48,268 nt of DNA from the NCBI GenBank assembly GCA_946887385.1, contig CAMPKU010000005.1:1-48268 (forward strand), written 5' to 3'. Under the pieces are notes generated by a model. The model ran no database searches. It had not been told where the DNA came from and worked only from the letters and a program-made list of their open reading frames with translations. Positions within the stretch are counted from its first letter, which is position 1, and each line of letters begins with the position of its first letter. The position numbers were made by a program, and so were the translations under genes. Positions 8,275 through 16,336 of this stretch are shown piece by piece. This stretch comes from an uncultured Gammaproteobacteria bacterium. GTDB lineage: Bacteria; Pseudomonadota; Gammaproteobacteria; Rariloculales; Rariloculaceae.

Positions 8275-9792
8275 TTAGCGCGACGTGCTCGCCGCGCGCA
8301 GCCGCGCGGCGATCGCTTCGGATGGCGTATTGTCGCGGCCGCCGGAGCCGCCCAGCGCACTGTCGAGAGGTGTCTTGCCGTGGGCGTCTTTGACGTTCGC
8401 ATCGGCGCCGTTCGCGAGCAAGTACTCCACGACATTCGTCCAGCCGAACTTCACGGCGCCGTACAGCGCCGTTTGCCCCTCGCGCTCCGTGAGCGCGCTC
8501 GGCTGCCGTCCGACGCGTGCCGAGAGGCTGTACTCGTTCGGCAGCTTGGCGTTGACGTCGGCGCCCGCGGCGAGGAACAGCTCGAGCAGCTCGACCGCCC
8601 GCGCCTCCGCCTCGACCGGGTCGAACTGCCGATTGCGCCCCGAGACGTGGCCGGCCGCCGCCATCAGCGGCGTCACACCCTGCACGTTCGGCAGATCGAC
8701 GAGCGCGCCGTGCTCGAGCAACAGGCGAACGGTGTCGACGTCGCCGCCCATCGTCGCGCGCAGCAGCGGCGTCGTGCCCGTCGTTAGCATCTCGTCGGCA
8801 AACCGGCCGATGTTGCCGCCGCGGCTCGGCCGGTGCATGTTCAGCTGCGCGTTCGGGTTCACGCCGGCTTCGAGCAGAAGGCGAACCATGTCGTTGGCCG
8901 AGGTCTCGGACGATGTCGCCGGGTGAGATTGGCGGCCGCGGAACGTGCTCATGTCCACGGCCACATACAGCGCCGTGCGGCCGTACCAATCCCAGACGTG
9001 CGGGTTCGCGCCTTCGTCGAGCAGCAAGCGCGCCGTGTCGTAGCGCTGATTGTCGATCGCGATCATCAGCGGCGTCATGCCCTCGGGCGTCGGCAGATCG
9101 GCGTCGGCACCGGCCGCGAGCAGCGAGCGCACGCAGCGCGTGCAGCCCGAGCGCGCCGCGTACAGCACGGCCGTCAAACCGCCGACCGGGCGGTACTGCG
9201 CGCGGGGCTCCGACGTGATCTGCGAGTCCCAATCGTTCGCGGACGCGCGGGCGTTCACGTCTGCGCCCTGGTCGATCAAGAACTGCGAGAGCTCAGGATA
9301 GTTGCCGTCCACGGCCCACATCAACGCCGTCTGGTCGCGCCATGCTTCCTTCGCATTGACGTCGGCGCCGTGCTCGACGAGCACACGCGCGATGTCGAGC
9401 GCGCCGATGTGCGCGGCCAGCATCAGCGCCGTTTGACCGTCGCCGTTCGGCGATTCGACGTTCGCGCCGGCGTCGAGCAGCTGCCGCACGAGCTCCAAGT
9501 CGGCGAGCTTCACGGCTTCGGCGAGCGGCGACGAGCCGTATTTGTTCGTGACGTCGGCCTTGGCACCGTGCTCGAGCAGCTCGGCGACGAGCTCGCGATC
9601 GATCTTGTAGACGGCCCAGTGTAGCGGCGTCGTGCCGTCGCCTTGGGCGGCGTTGACGTCGACATCGCGCGCGTCGAGCGCACGCAGCGCGGCTGCGCGC
9701 TGGCCGTCTTGGATCAGATCGGCGAGCGGGCTTTGCGCTTGCGCGGCGGCGCACGCGATCAGCATCGAGCAGACGAGCGTCAGGTGTTTCAT
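8275..9792 (-). CDS. Secreted ankyrin-repeat protein
   Basis: A 505-residue protein whose first 21 residues are a signal peptide (MKHLTLVCSMLIACAAAQAQ), so the repeats act in the periplasm or outside. About ten ankyrin repeats are visible by their GxTPLHWA-type loops: GTTPLHWAV, GSSPLAEAV, GQTALMLAA, DQTALMWAV, GLTAVLYAA, GMTPLMIAI, GRTALYVAV, GTTPLLRAT, GVTPLMAAA, GQTALYGAV, with a final GKTPLDSAL. The repeats bind proteins; partners are unknown. The ATG at 9792 overlaps the stop of the upstream metallo-beta-lactamase-fold gene by four bases (ATGA), so the two are translationally coupled. Ankyrin proteins often accompany DUF1592/DUF1552 genes, as in this operon. It is the last gene of the tightly packed run. 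Confidence 0.9.
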   Translation of the reverse strand: MKHLTLVCSMLIACAAAQAQSPLADLIQDGQRAAALRALDARDVDVNAAQGDGTTPLHWAVYKIDRELVAELLEHGAKADVTNKYGSSPLAEAVKLADLELVRQLLDAGANVESPNGDGQTALMLAAHIGALDIARVLVEHGADVNAKEAWRDQTALMWAVDGNYPELSQFLIDQGADVNARASANDWDSQITSEPRAQYRPVGGLTAVLYAARSGCTRCVRSLLAAGADADLPTPEGMTPLMIAIDNQRYDTARLLLDEGANPHVWDWYGRTALYVAVDMSTFRGRQSHPATSSETSANDMVRLLLEAGVNPNAQLNMHRPSRGGNIGRFADEMLTTGTTPLLRATMGGDVDTVRLLLEHGALVDLPNVQGVTPLMAAAGHVSGRNRQFDPVEAEARAVELLELFLAAGADVNAKLPNEYSLSARVGRQPSALTEREGQTALYGAVKFGWTNVVEYLLANGADANVKDAHGKTPLDSALGGSGGRDNTPSEAIAARLRAASTSR

Positions 9793-10697
9793 ACGATATC
9801 GTGCGACAGAGTGTTGTTGTGACCCCAAAAGCCCTTGTGCGCGTCGTGCACGAACTTCGCAGGGTCGTGCCACGTGCGGCCCGTGTCTTCCATGATGCCG
9901 GCCGCAAGCATGTCCTCGTTCGTCTCGCCTTTGCGGATGCGCTCGAAGAAGCGGTCGAAGAGCAGGGCGCAAGTGTCGTGCTCGGCTTGCACCGCGGCGC
10001 GGCCCACGGGCGCGCCGTAACTCGGCACGAACTGCGTGCGAGCATCCGTGATGGCGAGGAGGTGCTTCAGTGCATCGACGCGGCCGCCGAGCCAACCGCC
10101 GCCCCACCAATCGAGCTCGGGATCGCGCTCCGGCGAAACGGCGTCGCCCACCGCGATCACGTTCGCGTCGCGGAAGTAGACGTACGCATCGCCGTCTGTG
10201 TGCGCTTCGAGCAGGTAGCCGTATTCGATGCGGTTGCCGGCTATCGCCGTCGAACCCGTCGTATAGAAGCTCTCCGTGGGCTGCGCTTGCACGGGAACGG
10301 GCTGCGTATAGCGGCCCTCGTCCGGCAGGTAATAACCCACGGCGAGACGCGCGCGCGTTTTCTCGTGCGCCACGATGTTGGCGCCGGCGCGCCCGAGCGC
10401 TTCATTACCGCCGATCTGCTCGAAGTGCCAATGTGTGTTGAACAGCGTGTGCACTTGGGCGGAGCCCGTCGCAGCCTCGAGGGACTCGAGCAGCGGGCTC
10501 TCGGGCATGGCTTGGCCGCTATCGACGAGCACGGCGCCGTCTGCGGTCTTCAACGCGACCACGTTGCCGCCGAGGCCGCCGATCAGCGAAAGGTCGCCGG
10601 CGATCGCACTCACCTTGGCGAACGCGGGCCGCAGGGCCGCCGCGACGGTGGCGCCGAGCGCACCATGCAGCACGGCTCTGCGATTCACGCCGCGCAT
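9789..10697 (-). CDS. Exported metallo-beta-lactamase-fold protein with altered metal motif
   Basis: This 302-residue protein has a twin-arginine-like signal (MRGVNRRAVLHGALGATVAAAL, cleaved near AFA). The fold is recognisable: GGLGGNVVALKTADGAVLVDSG, NTHWHFEQIGGNE near 88-100, EAHTDGDAYVYF, and VIAVGDAVS. The normal HxHxDH zinc motif reads H-W-H-F-E-Q, so the Asp and third His are replaced by Glu and Gln, while the later His (EAHTDGD) and Asp (VGDAV) remain. A mononuclear or altered metal site is possible. The start overlaps the DUF1552 stop by one base (TGATG) and the stop overlaps the ankyrin start by four, placing it firmly in the operon. The substrate is unknown. Confidence 0.85.
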   Translation of the reverse strand: MRGVNRRAVLHGALGATVAAALRPAFAKVSAIAGDLSLIGGLGGNVVALKTADGAVLVDSGQAMPESPLLESLEAATGSAQVHTLFNTHWHFEQIGGNEALGRAGANIVAHEKTRARLAVGYYLPDEGRYTQPVPVQAQPTESFYTTGSTAIAGNRIEYGYLLEAHTDGDAYVYFRDANVIAVGDAVSPERDPELDWWGGGWLGGRVDALKHLLAITDARTQFVPSYGAPVGRAAVQAEHDTCALLFDRFFERIRKGETNEDMLAAGIMEDTGRTWHDPAKFVHDAHKGFWGHNNTLSHDIV

Positions 10698-12043
10698 CAG
10701 ACGCCCGCGATCTCGCCGGTGCTATCCGCGAAGCTCTTCATCTCAAGACCCGCCTTGTTCAGCACCGTCAACAACAGGTTCGTCAGCGGCGTGTGCTCGG
10801 GCAGCTCCACCTGCTGGCCGCCCCGGAGCTGGCCGTTGGCGCCGCCCACGAGGATGTTCGGCAGCGGATAGTTGTTGTGCCGGTCGCTGTTGCTCATGTT
10901 CGATCCGTACATGAACAGCGAGTGGTCGAGCAGCGAGCCGTCGCCGTCGGGAGTGGCCGCGAGCTTTGCGACGAAGTCCGCGAACCGTTCTACGTGGTAC
11001 TTCTGGATGCGTACGAGCTTCTCGAGGCTGTCCATCTTGTTCGCGTGGTGCGACAGCGGATGGAACGCTTCCGACACGCCGATGTGGTTGTACGTGCGTT
11101 GCGTACCCTCGGCCACCATGATGTACGACGCGACGCGCGTGAGGTTCGCTTGATACGCCAGCGTAATCAGGTCGAACATCAGCTTGACCTGCTCGTCGAA
11201 CGAGTCGAGCTCGCCGACGGGCGCTTCGGGCAGGGTGATTTGCGACAGATCGCGCTGCTCGGCCATCTGGACGCGGCGCTCGATCTCGCGCACGGTGCTC
11301 AAGTATTGATCGAGCAGCACGCGATCCGACGCGCCCACCTGCTTTTGCAGCGCCGCCGTTCGGCTCGCGATGAGATCGAGCAAGCTGCGTGTTTGCGCGG
11401 TGATCGCGGCGCGCTCCGAGTCCGTGTCTCCTTCGCCGAATAGTTGCGTGAAGACTTTGCGCGGGTTGAACTCCATGGGTAGCGGCGACGTCGCGTTACG
11501 GAACGACAGCGTCGTCGAGTAGTAGCAGCCCGTGCCCGAAGGGCAGGCCGCCTGTTGCGCCGTGATCTCGGACGCCACCTCGAGCGACGGCAAAGCGGTT
11601 TCCTGGCCGATGTGCTCGGCGATCATCTGGTCGATCGTGGTCGACATGCTCGCGCCTTGGGACTGGTTGTCGGGGCGCATGCCGGAGAGCCACGTGGCCG
11701 GCACGATCGCGTGCACGGAGTTCTGGTTGGCCTTGTTCTCGAGATTCGAGAACGACGTCACCTGGTGCTTCAGCGTTTCGAGCGGTGACAGAATCTCGCT
11801 CAACTTGAAATTCGCGCCGGAACCGCTCGGGTTCCAGCGATCCATGGCTGGGCCGTGCGCGGTGTTCCATTGGATGGCGCCGTGCGGGATGTAGAAGAAG
11901 CCGACGCGCAGCTTCGGCGCAGCGGCGGTTTGCGCGAGCGCGGTTGCGGCAGGAATCATCGCGTCGAGCAGCGGCAGCGCCAGCGACACGCCTGCGCCTT
12001 TGAGCACCGTACGGCGCGACAGATGCTTTTTCGTCAGGAACAT
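10697..12043 (-). CDS. DUF1552 family exported protein
   Basis: A 448-residue protein starting at the ATG at 12043, preceded by GGGAGAGG. The N-terminus has a Tat-type signal (SRRTVLKGAGVSLALPLLDAM). The mature part carries family features: RVGFFYIPHGAIQWNT, TSFSNLENKANQNSVHAI, STTIDQMIAEHIGQ, LLDQYLSTVREIERRVQMAEQ and the C-terminal GANGQLRGGQQVELP. DUF1552 proteins nearly always accompany DUF1592-type haem proteins in Planctomycetes, Myxococcota and Gammaproteobacteria; their fold resembles sulfatase-like or DUF1501 exported proteins, but no activity is established. The gene sits 23 bases downstream of the DUF1592 gene and is coupled to the MBL-fold gene after it. Confidence 0.92.
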   Translation of the reverse strand: MFLTKKHLSRRTVLKGAGVSLALPLLDAMIPAATALAQTAAAPKLRVGFFYIPHGAIQWNTAHGPAMDRWNPSGSGANFKLSEILSPLETLKHQVTSFSNLENKANQNSVHAIVPATWLSGMRPDNQSQGASMSTTIDQMIAEHIGQETALPSLEVASEITAQQAACPSGTGCYYSTTLSFRNATSPLPMEFNPRKVFTQLFGEGDTDSERAAITAQTRSLLDLIASRTAALQKQVGASDRVLLDQYLSTVREIERRVQMAEQRDLSQITLPEAPVGELDSFDEQVKLMFDLITLAYQANLTRVASYIMVAEGTQRTYNHIGVSEAFHPLSHHANKMDSLEKLVRIQKYHVERFADFVAKLAATPDGDGSLLDHSLFMYGSNMSNSDRHNNYPLPNILVGGANGQLRGGQQVELPEHTPLTNLLLTVLNKAGLEMKSFADSTGEIAGV

Positions 12044-12066
12044 CGCCCTCTCCCGTAGTACGCCGG

Positions 12067-14487
12067 CTAGTCGGCCGCGCGCGCCGTTACTTCGTTCGTA
12101 TGGGGTAACGCCTGCATGCGGAACGCCTCGCTCGAGACGATACCTTTCACGACGCTCGCGAACCGATACTCATCACGGGCCGCGCTGCGCACCACGGCGC
12201 GCACTTGCGGCATGTCGAAGTATTCGAGCTCGCGCCCGATGGCATACATCATGAGCTTCGCGGTGAGCGCTTGCACGAACTGATCCGGTCGCTGCAGCAG
12301 CACTTGCCGCAGCTCGACAGGGCCGTTCACAGCTTGACCGCTCGACAGCTCGGTCGTGGCGTCGATCGGCTCTTCGGCCAGCGGGTCGACGTCGCGCCAC
12401 TGGCCGGTGACCGAGAAGTTTTCGAGCGCCAAGCCGTACGGATCGATGACGCCGTGGCAGGCCTTGCAATTCGGGTCTTCGCGGTGCCGCTCGAGCCGCT
12501 CGCGAACGGTCTTCGGTTTCTCACCCTCGGGTGTCGCGAGATTCGTCTCTACGCCGGGCGGCGGCGGGGTCGGCGGCGTATCCATCAGCTTGTCGAGCAC
12601 CCACGCGCCGCGTAGCACGGGCGAGGTGCGGTCGCCGTACGAAGTTCGAAGCAGCACGGCGCCTTTGCCGAGCAGCCCGCGGCGCACTTCGTTGTCCACC
12701 GCGACGCGGCGGAACTGGGGGCCGTGAACGCCGCTCATGCCGTAGTGCTGCGCGAGCCGCTCGTTGACGAAGGTCCAGTCGGCCGTCAGCAGGTCGCGTA
12801 CGTCGCGATCGTCGAGCAGCACGCTCGCGATGAAGAGCTCGATCTCGGCGGCGAAGTCGTCGCGCAGCGCATCCGTGAACTCGGGGAACAGCCGATCGTC
12901 GGGAACGACGGCGTCGATGTCGTCGACGTTGAGCCAACGCAGCGCGAAGCCGGTAACAAGCGAGTGCGCGCGCGGATCGGCAAGCATGCGCTCGACTTGG
13001 CGTTCGAGCACGTCGGTGTCGTCGAGCGTGCCGGCGGCCGCGAGGTCGAGCAGCTCCTCATCGGGGCCCTGGTTCCACAGAAAGAACGCGAGGCGCGAAG
13101 CGAGCTCGAAATCGTCGAGCGCGAACTCGTCGGCCGTAACGCCTTCTTCGGGAGCGATGGCGCGGTACAGAAAATCGGGGCTTGCGAGCACGGCCGTCAC
13201 GAGCTGCTCGACACCCGAATCGAAACTGCCGGCCGCGCGGCCGGTGTCGTAAAACGGCAGCAAACGCTGCAGGTCGTCGGCGCCGGCGGGGCGGCGGAAT
13301 GCGCGCGTCGCGAGCGCCGTCGCGATTCGCTCGGCGCAGGCACGTTCGGCCGCAGGGGAGTCCGGCGTACAGACGAAGATCTTGTCGCGGCTCGCCGTGC
13401 GGGACACACCCGTGGCGCCAAACGGCCCTTCGACCTCGATGGAGCCGAGAATCTTCGGCACGCGCAGCTTGCCGTTGTAGCTGAAGCCGCCGTACGGCTG
13501 GAAGCCGAAGATGTGGTCCTCGGTGGCGGCGCGCGCCCGCTCGACGAACGTGATCGCAACCTCGTGCACGCCGGCCGTGATGTGCACGGGAATGTTGGCG
13601 AACCGCTCCATGATCTCGGCTTTGGCCGGTGCGCCCACGCGGTTGTAGAAGTTGAGCTCCTCGCGGCCGCCGAGCCCGCCGCGGAACACCTCGTTGCGAT
13701 CCACGAGCATGACAACCGTCTGCTCGCTCTCGAGCGCGCGTGCGTACTGCCCCTCGAAGAGCTCCGTCATCGTGATGCGGTATTCGCCGTCGGCCGGGAA
13801 GTTGTGCGTGAAGCGCACACCGCCGCGCGTGCCGAGCGGCATGCCGTCGACGTAGTCGTCTTGAGTCTCTTCGGGCGGCGGAGGCGGGAACGAGACGCTC
13901 GAGACTTTCGGCTTCACCTCGCCGACGGCGAGGCGGGCGATGTGGCGTGCCGCGGTGACGTACTGCTCGAGGAACGCCGGCGACACGCTCAAGGCGGCGG
14001 CGATCTTGTCGAGGCCGTCTACCTCGATCTCGGCGGGCAAAAATTCTGCCGGGTCGATCTCGACGCCCACGAGGTCTTTCACGGCGGCTGCGTATTCGAC
14101 GCGGTTCAGGCGCTGGATCGGCACGTGGCCTGCTCGCGGCATTGCGGCGCTGCCGTCGATCGTGCCCTCGAGCCAGGCGACGAAGGAGTCGACACGTGGC
14201 TGATCGGGCTGCGGCCCGCCCGGTGGCGGCATCAGCCGGCCGCGCAGCTTGCGAACGGCCGCCTCGAAGACCTGCGGGTCGAGCGGTACGGCGTTAGGGC
14301 CCAAACCCTCGAACACCACGCCGCCGGCAGCCTCGGCCGCGTTGTGACATTCGACGCAATAGGTTTCGACCATCGTCCACTGCTCTGCGGCGCTGGGGCC
14401 GAGCAGCTCGGTGCGGTGAACGATCCAAGCGCCCGCGCCGAGAGCCGCGGCAGCGGCTGCAATGCCGAAGGTGATGCGACGGGCCAT
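12067..14487 (-). CDS. DUF1592-type large periplasmic haem c protein (DUF1587/1592/1588/1585)
   Basis: An 806-residue protein with an N-terminal membrane helix (ITFGIAAAAAALGAGAWIV). Two c-type haem sites are visible, CVECH near residue 44 and CKACH near the C-terminus (before GVIDPYGLALENF). Between them lie blocks of the planctomycete-type architecture: IQRLNRVEYAAAVKDLV (DUF1587), FRRPAGADDLQRLLPFY (DUF1595), SPDFLYR and SRLAFFLWNQGPDEELL (DUF1592), and RRGLLGKGAVLLRTSYG (DUF1588). The start at 14487 has no Shine-Dalgarno, but a good promoter lies just before it, implying a very short or absent leader. Its electron-transfer or oxidative role is inferred from the haems; no substrate is known. 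It heads the DUF1552-MBL-ankyrin group. Confidence 0.92.
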   Translation of the reverse strand: MARRITFGIAAAAAALGAGAWIVHRTELLGPSAAEQWTMVETYCVECHNAAEAAGGVVFEGLGPNAVPLDPQVFEAAVRKLRGRLMPPPGGPQPDQPRVDSFVAWLEGTIDGSAAMPRAGHVPIQRLNRVEYAAAVKDLVGVEIDPAEFLPAEIEVDGLDKIAAALSVSPAFLEQYVTAARHIARLAVGEVKPKVSSVSFPPPPPEETQDDYVDGMPLGTRGGVRFTHNFPADGEYRITMTELFEGQYARALESEQTVVMLVDRNEVFRGGLGGREELNFYNRVGAPAKAEIMERFANIPVHITAGVHEVAITFVERARAATEDHIFGFQPYGGFSYNGKLRVPKILGSIEVEGPFGATGVSRTASRDKIFVCTPDSPAAERACAERIATALATRAFRRPAGADDLQRLLPFYDTGRAAGSFDSGVEQLVTAVLASPDFLYRAIAPEEGVTADEFALDDFELASRLAFFLWNQGPDEELLDLAAAGTLDDTDVLERQVERMLADPRAHSLVTGFALRWLNVDDIDAVVPDDRLFPEFTDALRDDFAAEIELFIASVLLDDRDVRDLLTADWTFVNERLAQHYGMSGVHGPQFRRVAVDNEVRRGLLGKGAVLLRTSYGDRTSPVLRGAWVLDKLMDTPPTPPPPGVETNLATPEGEKPKTVRERLERHREDPNCKACHGVIDPYGLALENFSVTGQWRDVDPLAEEPIDATTELSSGQAVNGPVELRQVLLQRPDQFVQALTAKLMMYAIGRELEYFDMPQVRAVVRSAARDEYRFASVVKGIVSSEAFRMQALPHTNEVTARAAD

Positions 14488-14496
14488 AAGCCACTG

Positions 14497-14525
14497 CTTA
14501 TAAAGGAGTGACCAAACCACGTCCA
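14497..14525 (-). promoter_or_regulatory. Putative sigma-70 promoter for near-leaderless DUF1592 transcript
   Basis: On the minus strand TGGACG (14525-14520) and TATAAG (14502-14497) are separated by 17 bases. Only nine bases separate the -10 box from the ATG at 14487, so transcription would begin about at the start codon. This agrees with the lack of a ribosome-binding site there. Confidence 0.45.
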
Positions 14526-14552
14526 GACGGCAGGCTAATTCTCCAGATATAC

Positions 14553-15482
14553 CTACGCGCAGCCTTGCAGCGTTTGCAGGTGGGCGTGGCCGCGGCGCAC
14601 GTCGCCCAAGGGGTCGTCGGACACGTCCACCTCGATGTAGCCGTGGGTCACGCCGGTTTCGTTCATGGCGGCAAGCACTGCTGCGAAGTCGATCGTTCCG
14701 GCGCCGGGCGCGACGAGCTGGCGCTGCGGCACGTCGCCCGCGATCGCGGAATCGTAATCCTTCAAGTGGCAGGCGATGACGCGGCCTCGATGGCGGCGCA
14801 GGTACGCGACGGGATCGATGCCCGCCGCTGCGAGCCAGCCGATGTCGAGCTCGATCTTCACGAGGTTCGCGTCGGTATTGCTCATCAAGTAGTCGTAGGG
14901 CACCACGCCGTCTACGGGCATGAACTCGATGTGATGGTTGTGGTAGCCGAACGCGAGCCCACGATCGCGGTACTCGCGCCCTGTGCGGTTCAATTTCTCG
15001 GCGAGCGCATCGAGCGCCGCGCGGCTTTTCGCGGGAACCATCGCGAAGCGCCCATCCACGGTGCCGCTGAACTCGCTCGGCAATGCTACGCACAGCGCCT
15101 CGACCTCGAGCGTGCGCGCGATATCGGCGATCGCCGCGGTATTTTCGAGATCGCCGCCGACGTGCGACATGGGTACGCGAATGCCGTTCTCGTCGAACGC
15201 GCGTTTGAGCTCGCGCGCCGGCAAGCCGAACAACGTGGCGCTCTCGGGGCCGTTCAAGCCGTAGAGCTCCGCCTCGACGATGCCGATCTCGCGCAGCTGG
15301 CGCAACGCCGCGCGCGGATCGCGCCCAAGTGCGTCGCGCACCGTGTAGAGCTGGACGGCCGGCGCGGGGCCGCTGCACCCGTCGGCGCGGGCCGGCTGGG
15401 CTAGCAAATCGAACGCCGCGGTGCCGACGAAGGAGCTCGCGGCCAGGGCCGTGCTGCGACCTAAAAAAGTTCGGCGTTTCAT
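14553..15482 (-). CDS. Tat-exported xylose-isomerase-like TIM-barrel protein (sugar isomerase/epimerase family)
   Basis: The 309-residue protein starts at the ATG at 15482. A clear Tat signal (MKRRTFLGRSTALAASSF, ending ARA near residue 33) is followed by VQLYTVRDALGRDPRAALRQL, typical of the AP-endonuclease-2/xylose-isomerase TIM barrel. Metal-ligand positions look conserved: H in FGYHNHHIEF, E/D in VKIELDIGWLAAAG, H in VIACHLKDYD, and the late E in GYIEVDVSDD. Exported members occur with GMC and Gfo/Idh enzymes in keto-sugar and glycoside catabolism. It follows the PhzF gene by 17 bases in the same direction and is 65 bases ahead of the DUF1592 gene. The actual substrate is not predictable. 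Confidence 0.88.
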   Translation of the reverse strand: MKRRTFLGRSTALAASSFVGTAAFDLLAQPARADGCSGPAPAVQLYTVRDALGRDPRAALRQLREIGIVEAELYGLNGPESATLFGLPARELKRAFDENGIRVPMSHVGGDLENTAAIADIARTLEVEALCVALPSEFSGTVDGRFAMVPAKSRAALDALAEKLNRTGREYRDRGLAFGYHNHHIEFMPVDGVVPYDYLMSNTDANLVKIELDIGWLAAAGIDPVAYLRRHRGRVIACHLKDYDSAIAGDVPQRQLVAPGAGTIDFAAVLAAMNETGVTHGYIEVDVSDDPLGDVRRGHAHLQTLQGCA

Positions 15483-15499
15483 ATGATTACCCCAGCTCT

Positions 15500-16336
15500 C
15501 TAAAGCTTTACTTTGCCCTCGACGAGCGTGACGCAGTCGCCGCCGATCCAGATGTCGGCCCCGCGCTTCTCCACGTAGACGCGGCCGTCGCGCCCCAAGG
15601 CCGTGCCCTGCCGAGCCACGTAGCGCTCGGGCGCCAAGCCGGCCGCGATCAGCCATTGCGCCACGCTGGCCTGAAGGCTGCCCGTGACCGGATCTTCATT
15701 GGGACCGGAGCCCGCGATGAAGGCGCGCATCTCGAACTGTGCCTCGTCGCCCGGCGGCATCGGTGCCACGACGCCGATGTCTCTTGGAGTGAGACGTGCG
15801 AAGTCCGGCTTCAACGCGAGCAGCTCGTCGCGCGAGCCGAGCATGACGGCTACCCAGCCGGGGCCGTTGTCTGCCCACTGCGCGGCGCGGATCGCTTTGC
15901 GCTCGAGTCTCAAGCTGCGGGTGATCGCGTCGAGCGTCGCCGCATCGACGTCGCCGGCGCGCCGCAGCGGCGGCGCCGCGAATGCAAGCCGCTTCTGCTC
16001 GCGGCGCACTCGCACCAGGCCCACGCCGCACTCTTGAACGATCTCGTGCTTGTTGCGCGGCTTGCCGCCGGCCGCGAGCCACGCGTGGCACGAGCCCAGC
16101 GTCGGATGGCCCGCGAACGGCAGCTCGGCGGAGGGGAAGAAGATGCGCACGCGGTAGTCGGCCGCAGGGTTCGTGGGCGGCAACAGGAACGTGGTCTCGC
16201 TCAAGTTCGTCCAGTGCGCGAATTGCTGCATCGTCGCGTCGGATAAGCCCTCGGCGTCATGCACGACGGCCAGTGCGTTGCCCTTCAGCGGTGTGGCCGT
16301 GAAGACATCGACGGTGCTGTAGCGGCGGCTAGCCAT
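15500..16336 (-). CDS. PhzF-family isomerase
   Basis: A 278-residue PhzF-like protein. It begins RRYSTVDVFTATPLKGNALAVV, equivalent to the family's DVFT...GNPLAVV, and carries the catalytic glutamate in NLSETTF (Glu 47). It also has PFAGHPTLGSCHAWL and the C-terminal GPNEDPVTGSLQASVAQWL loop. In Pseudomonas PhzF isomerises trans-2,3-dihydro-3-hydroxyanthranilate for phenazines, but no phenazine gene is present here and most homologues act on unknown acids. I choose the ATG at 16336, which overlaps the MFS gene's end by eight bases. Context (sugar symporter and two TIM barrels) suggests isomerisation of a catabolic intermediate, which is inference. Confidence 0.9.
   Translation of the reverse strand: MASRRYSTVDVFTATPLKGNALAVVHDAEGLSDATMQQFAHWTNLSETTFLLPPTNPAADYRVRIFFPSAELPFAGHPTLGSCHAWLAAGGKPRNKHEIVQECGVGLVRVRREQKRLAFAAPPLRRAGDVDAATLDAITRSLRLERKAIRAAQWADNGPGWVAVMLGSRDELLALKPDFARLTPRDIGVVAPMPPGDEAQFEMRAFIAGSGPNEDPVTGSLQASVAQWLIAAGLAPERYVARQGTALGRDGRVYVEKRGADIWIGGDCVTLVEGKVKL

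Noticed and set aside
12724..14511. A 595-codon plus-strand frame opposite the DUF1592 gene
   Set aside because: Composition is shadow-like, and the minus strand carries clear haem and DUF1592 motifs.
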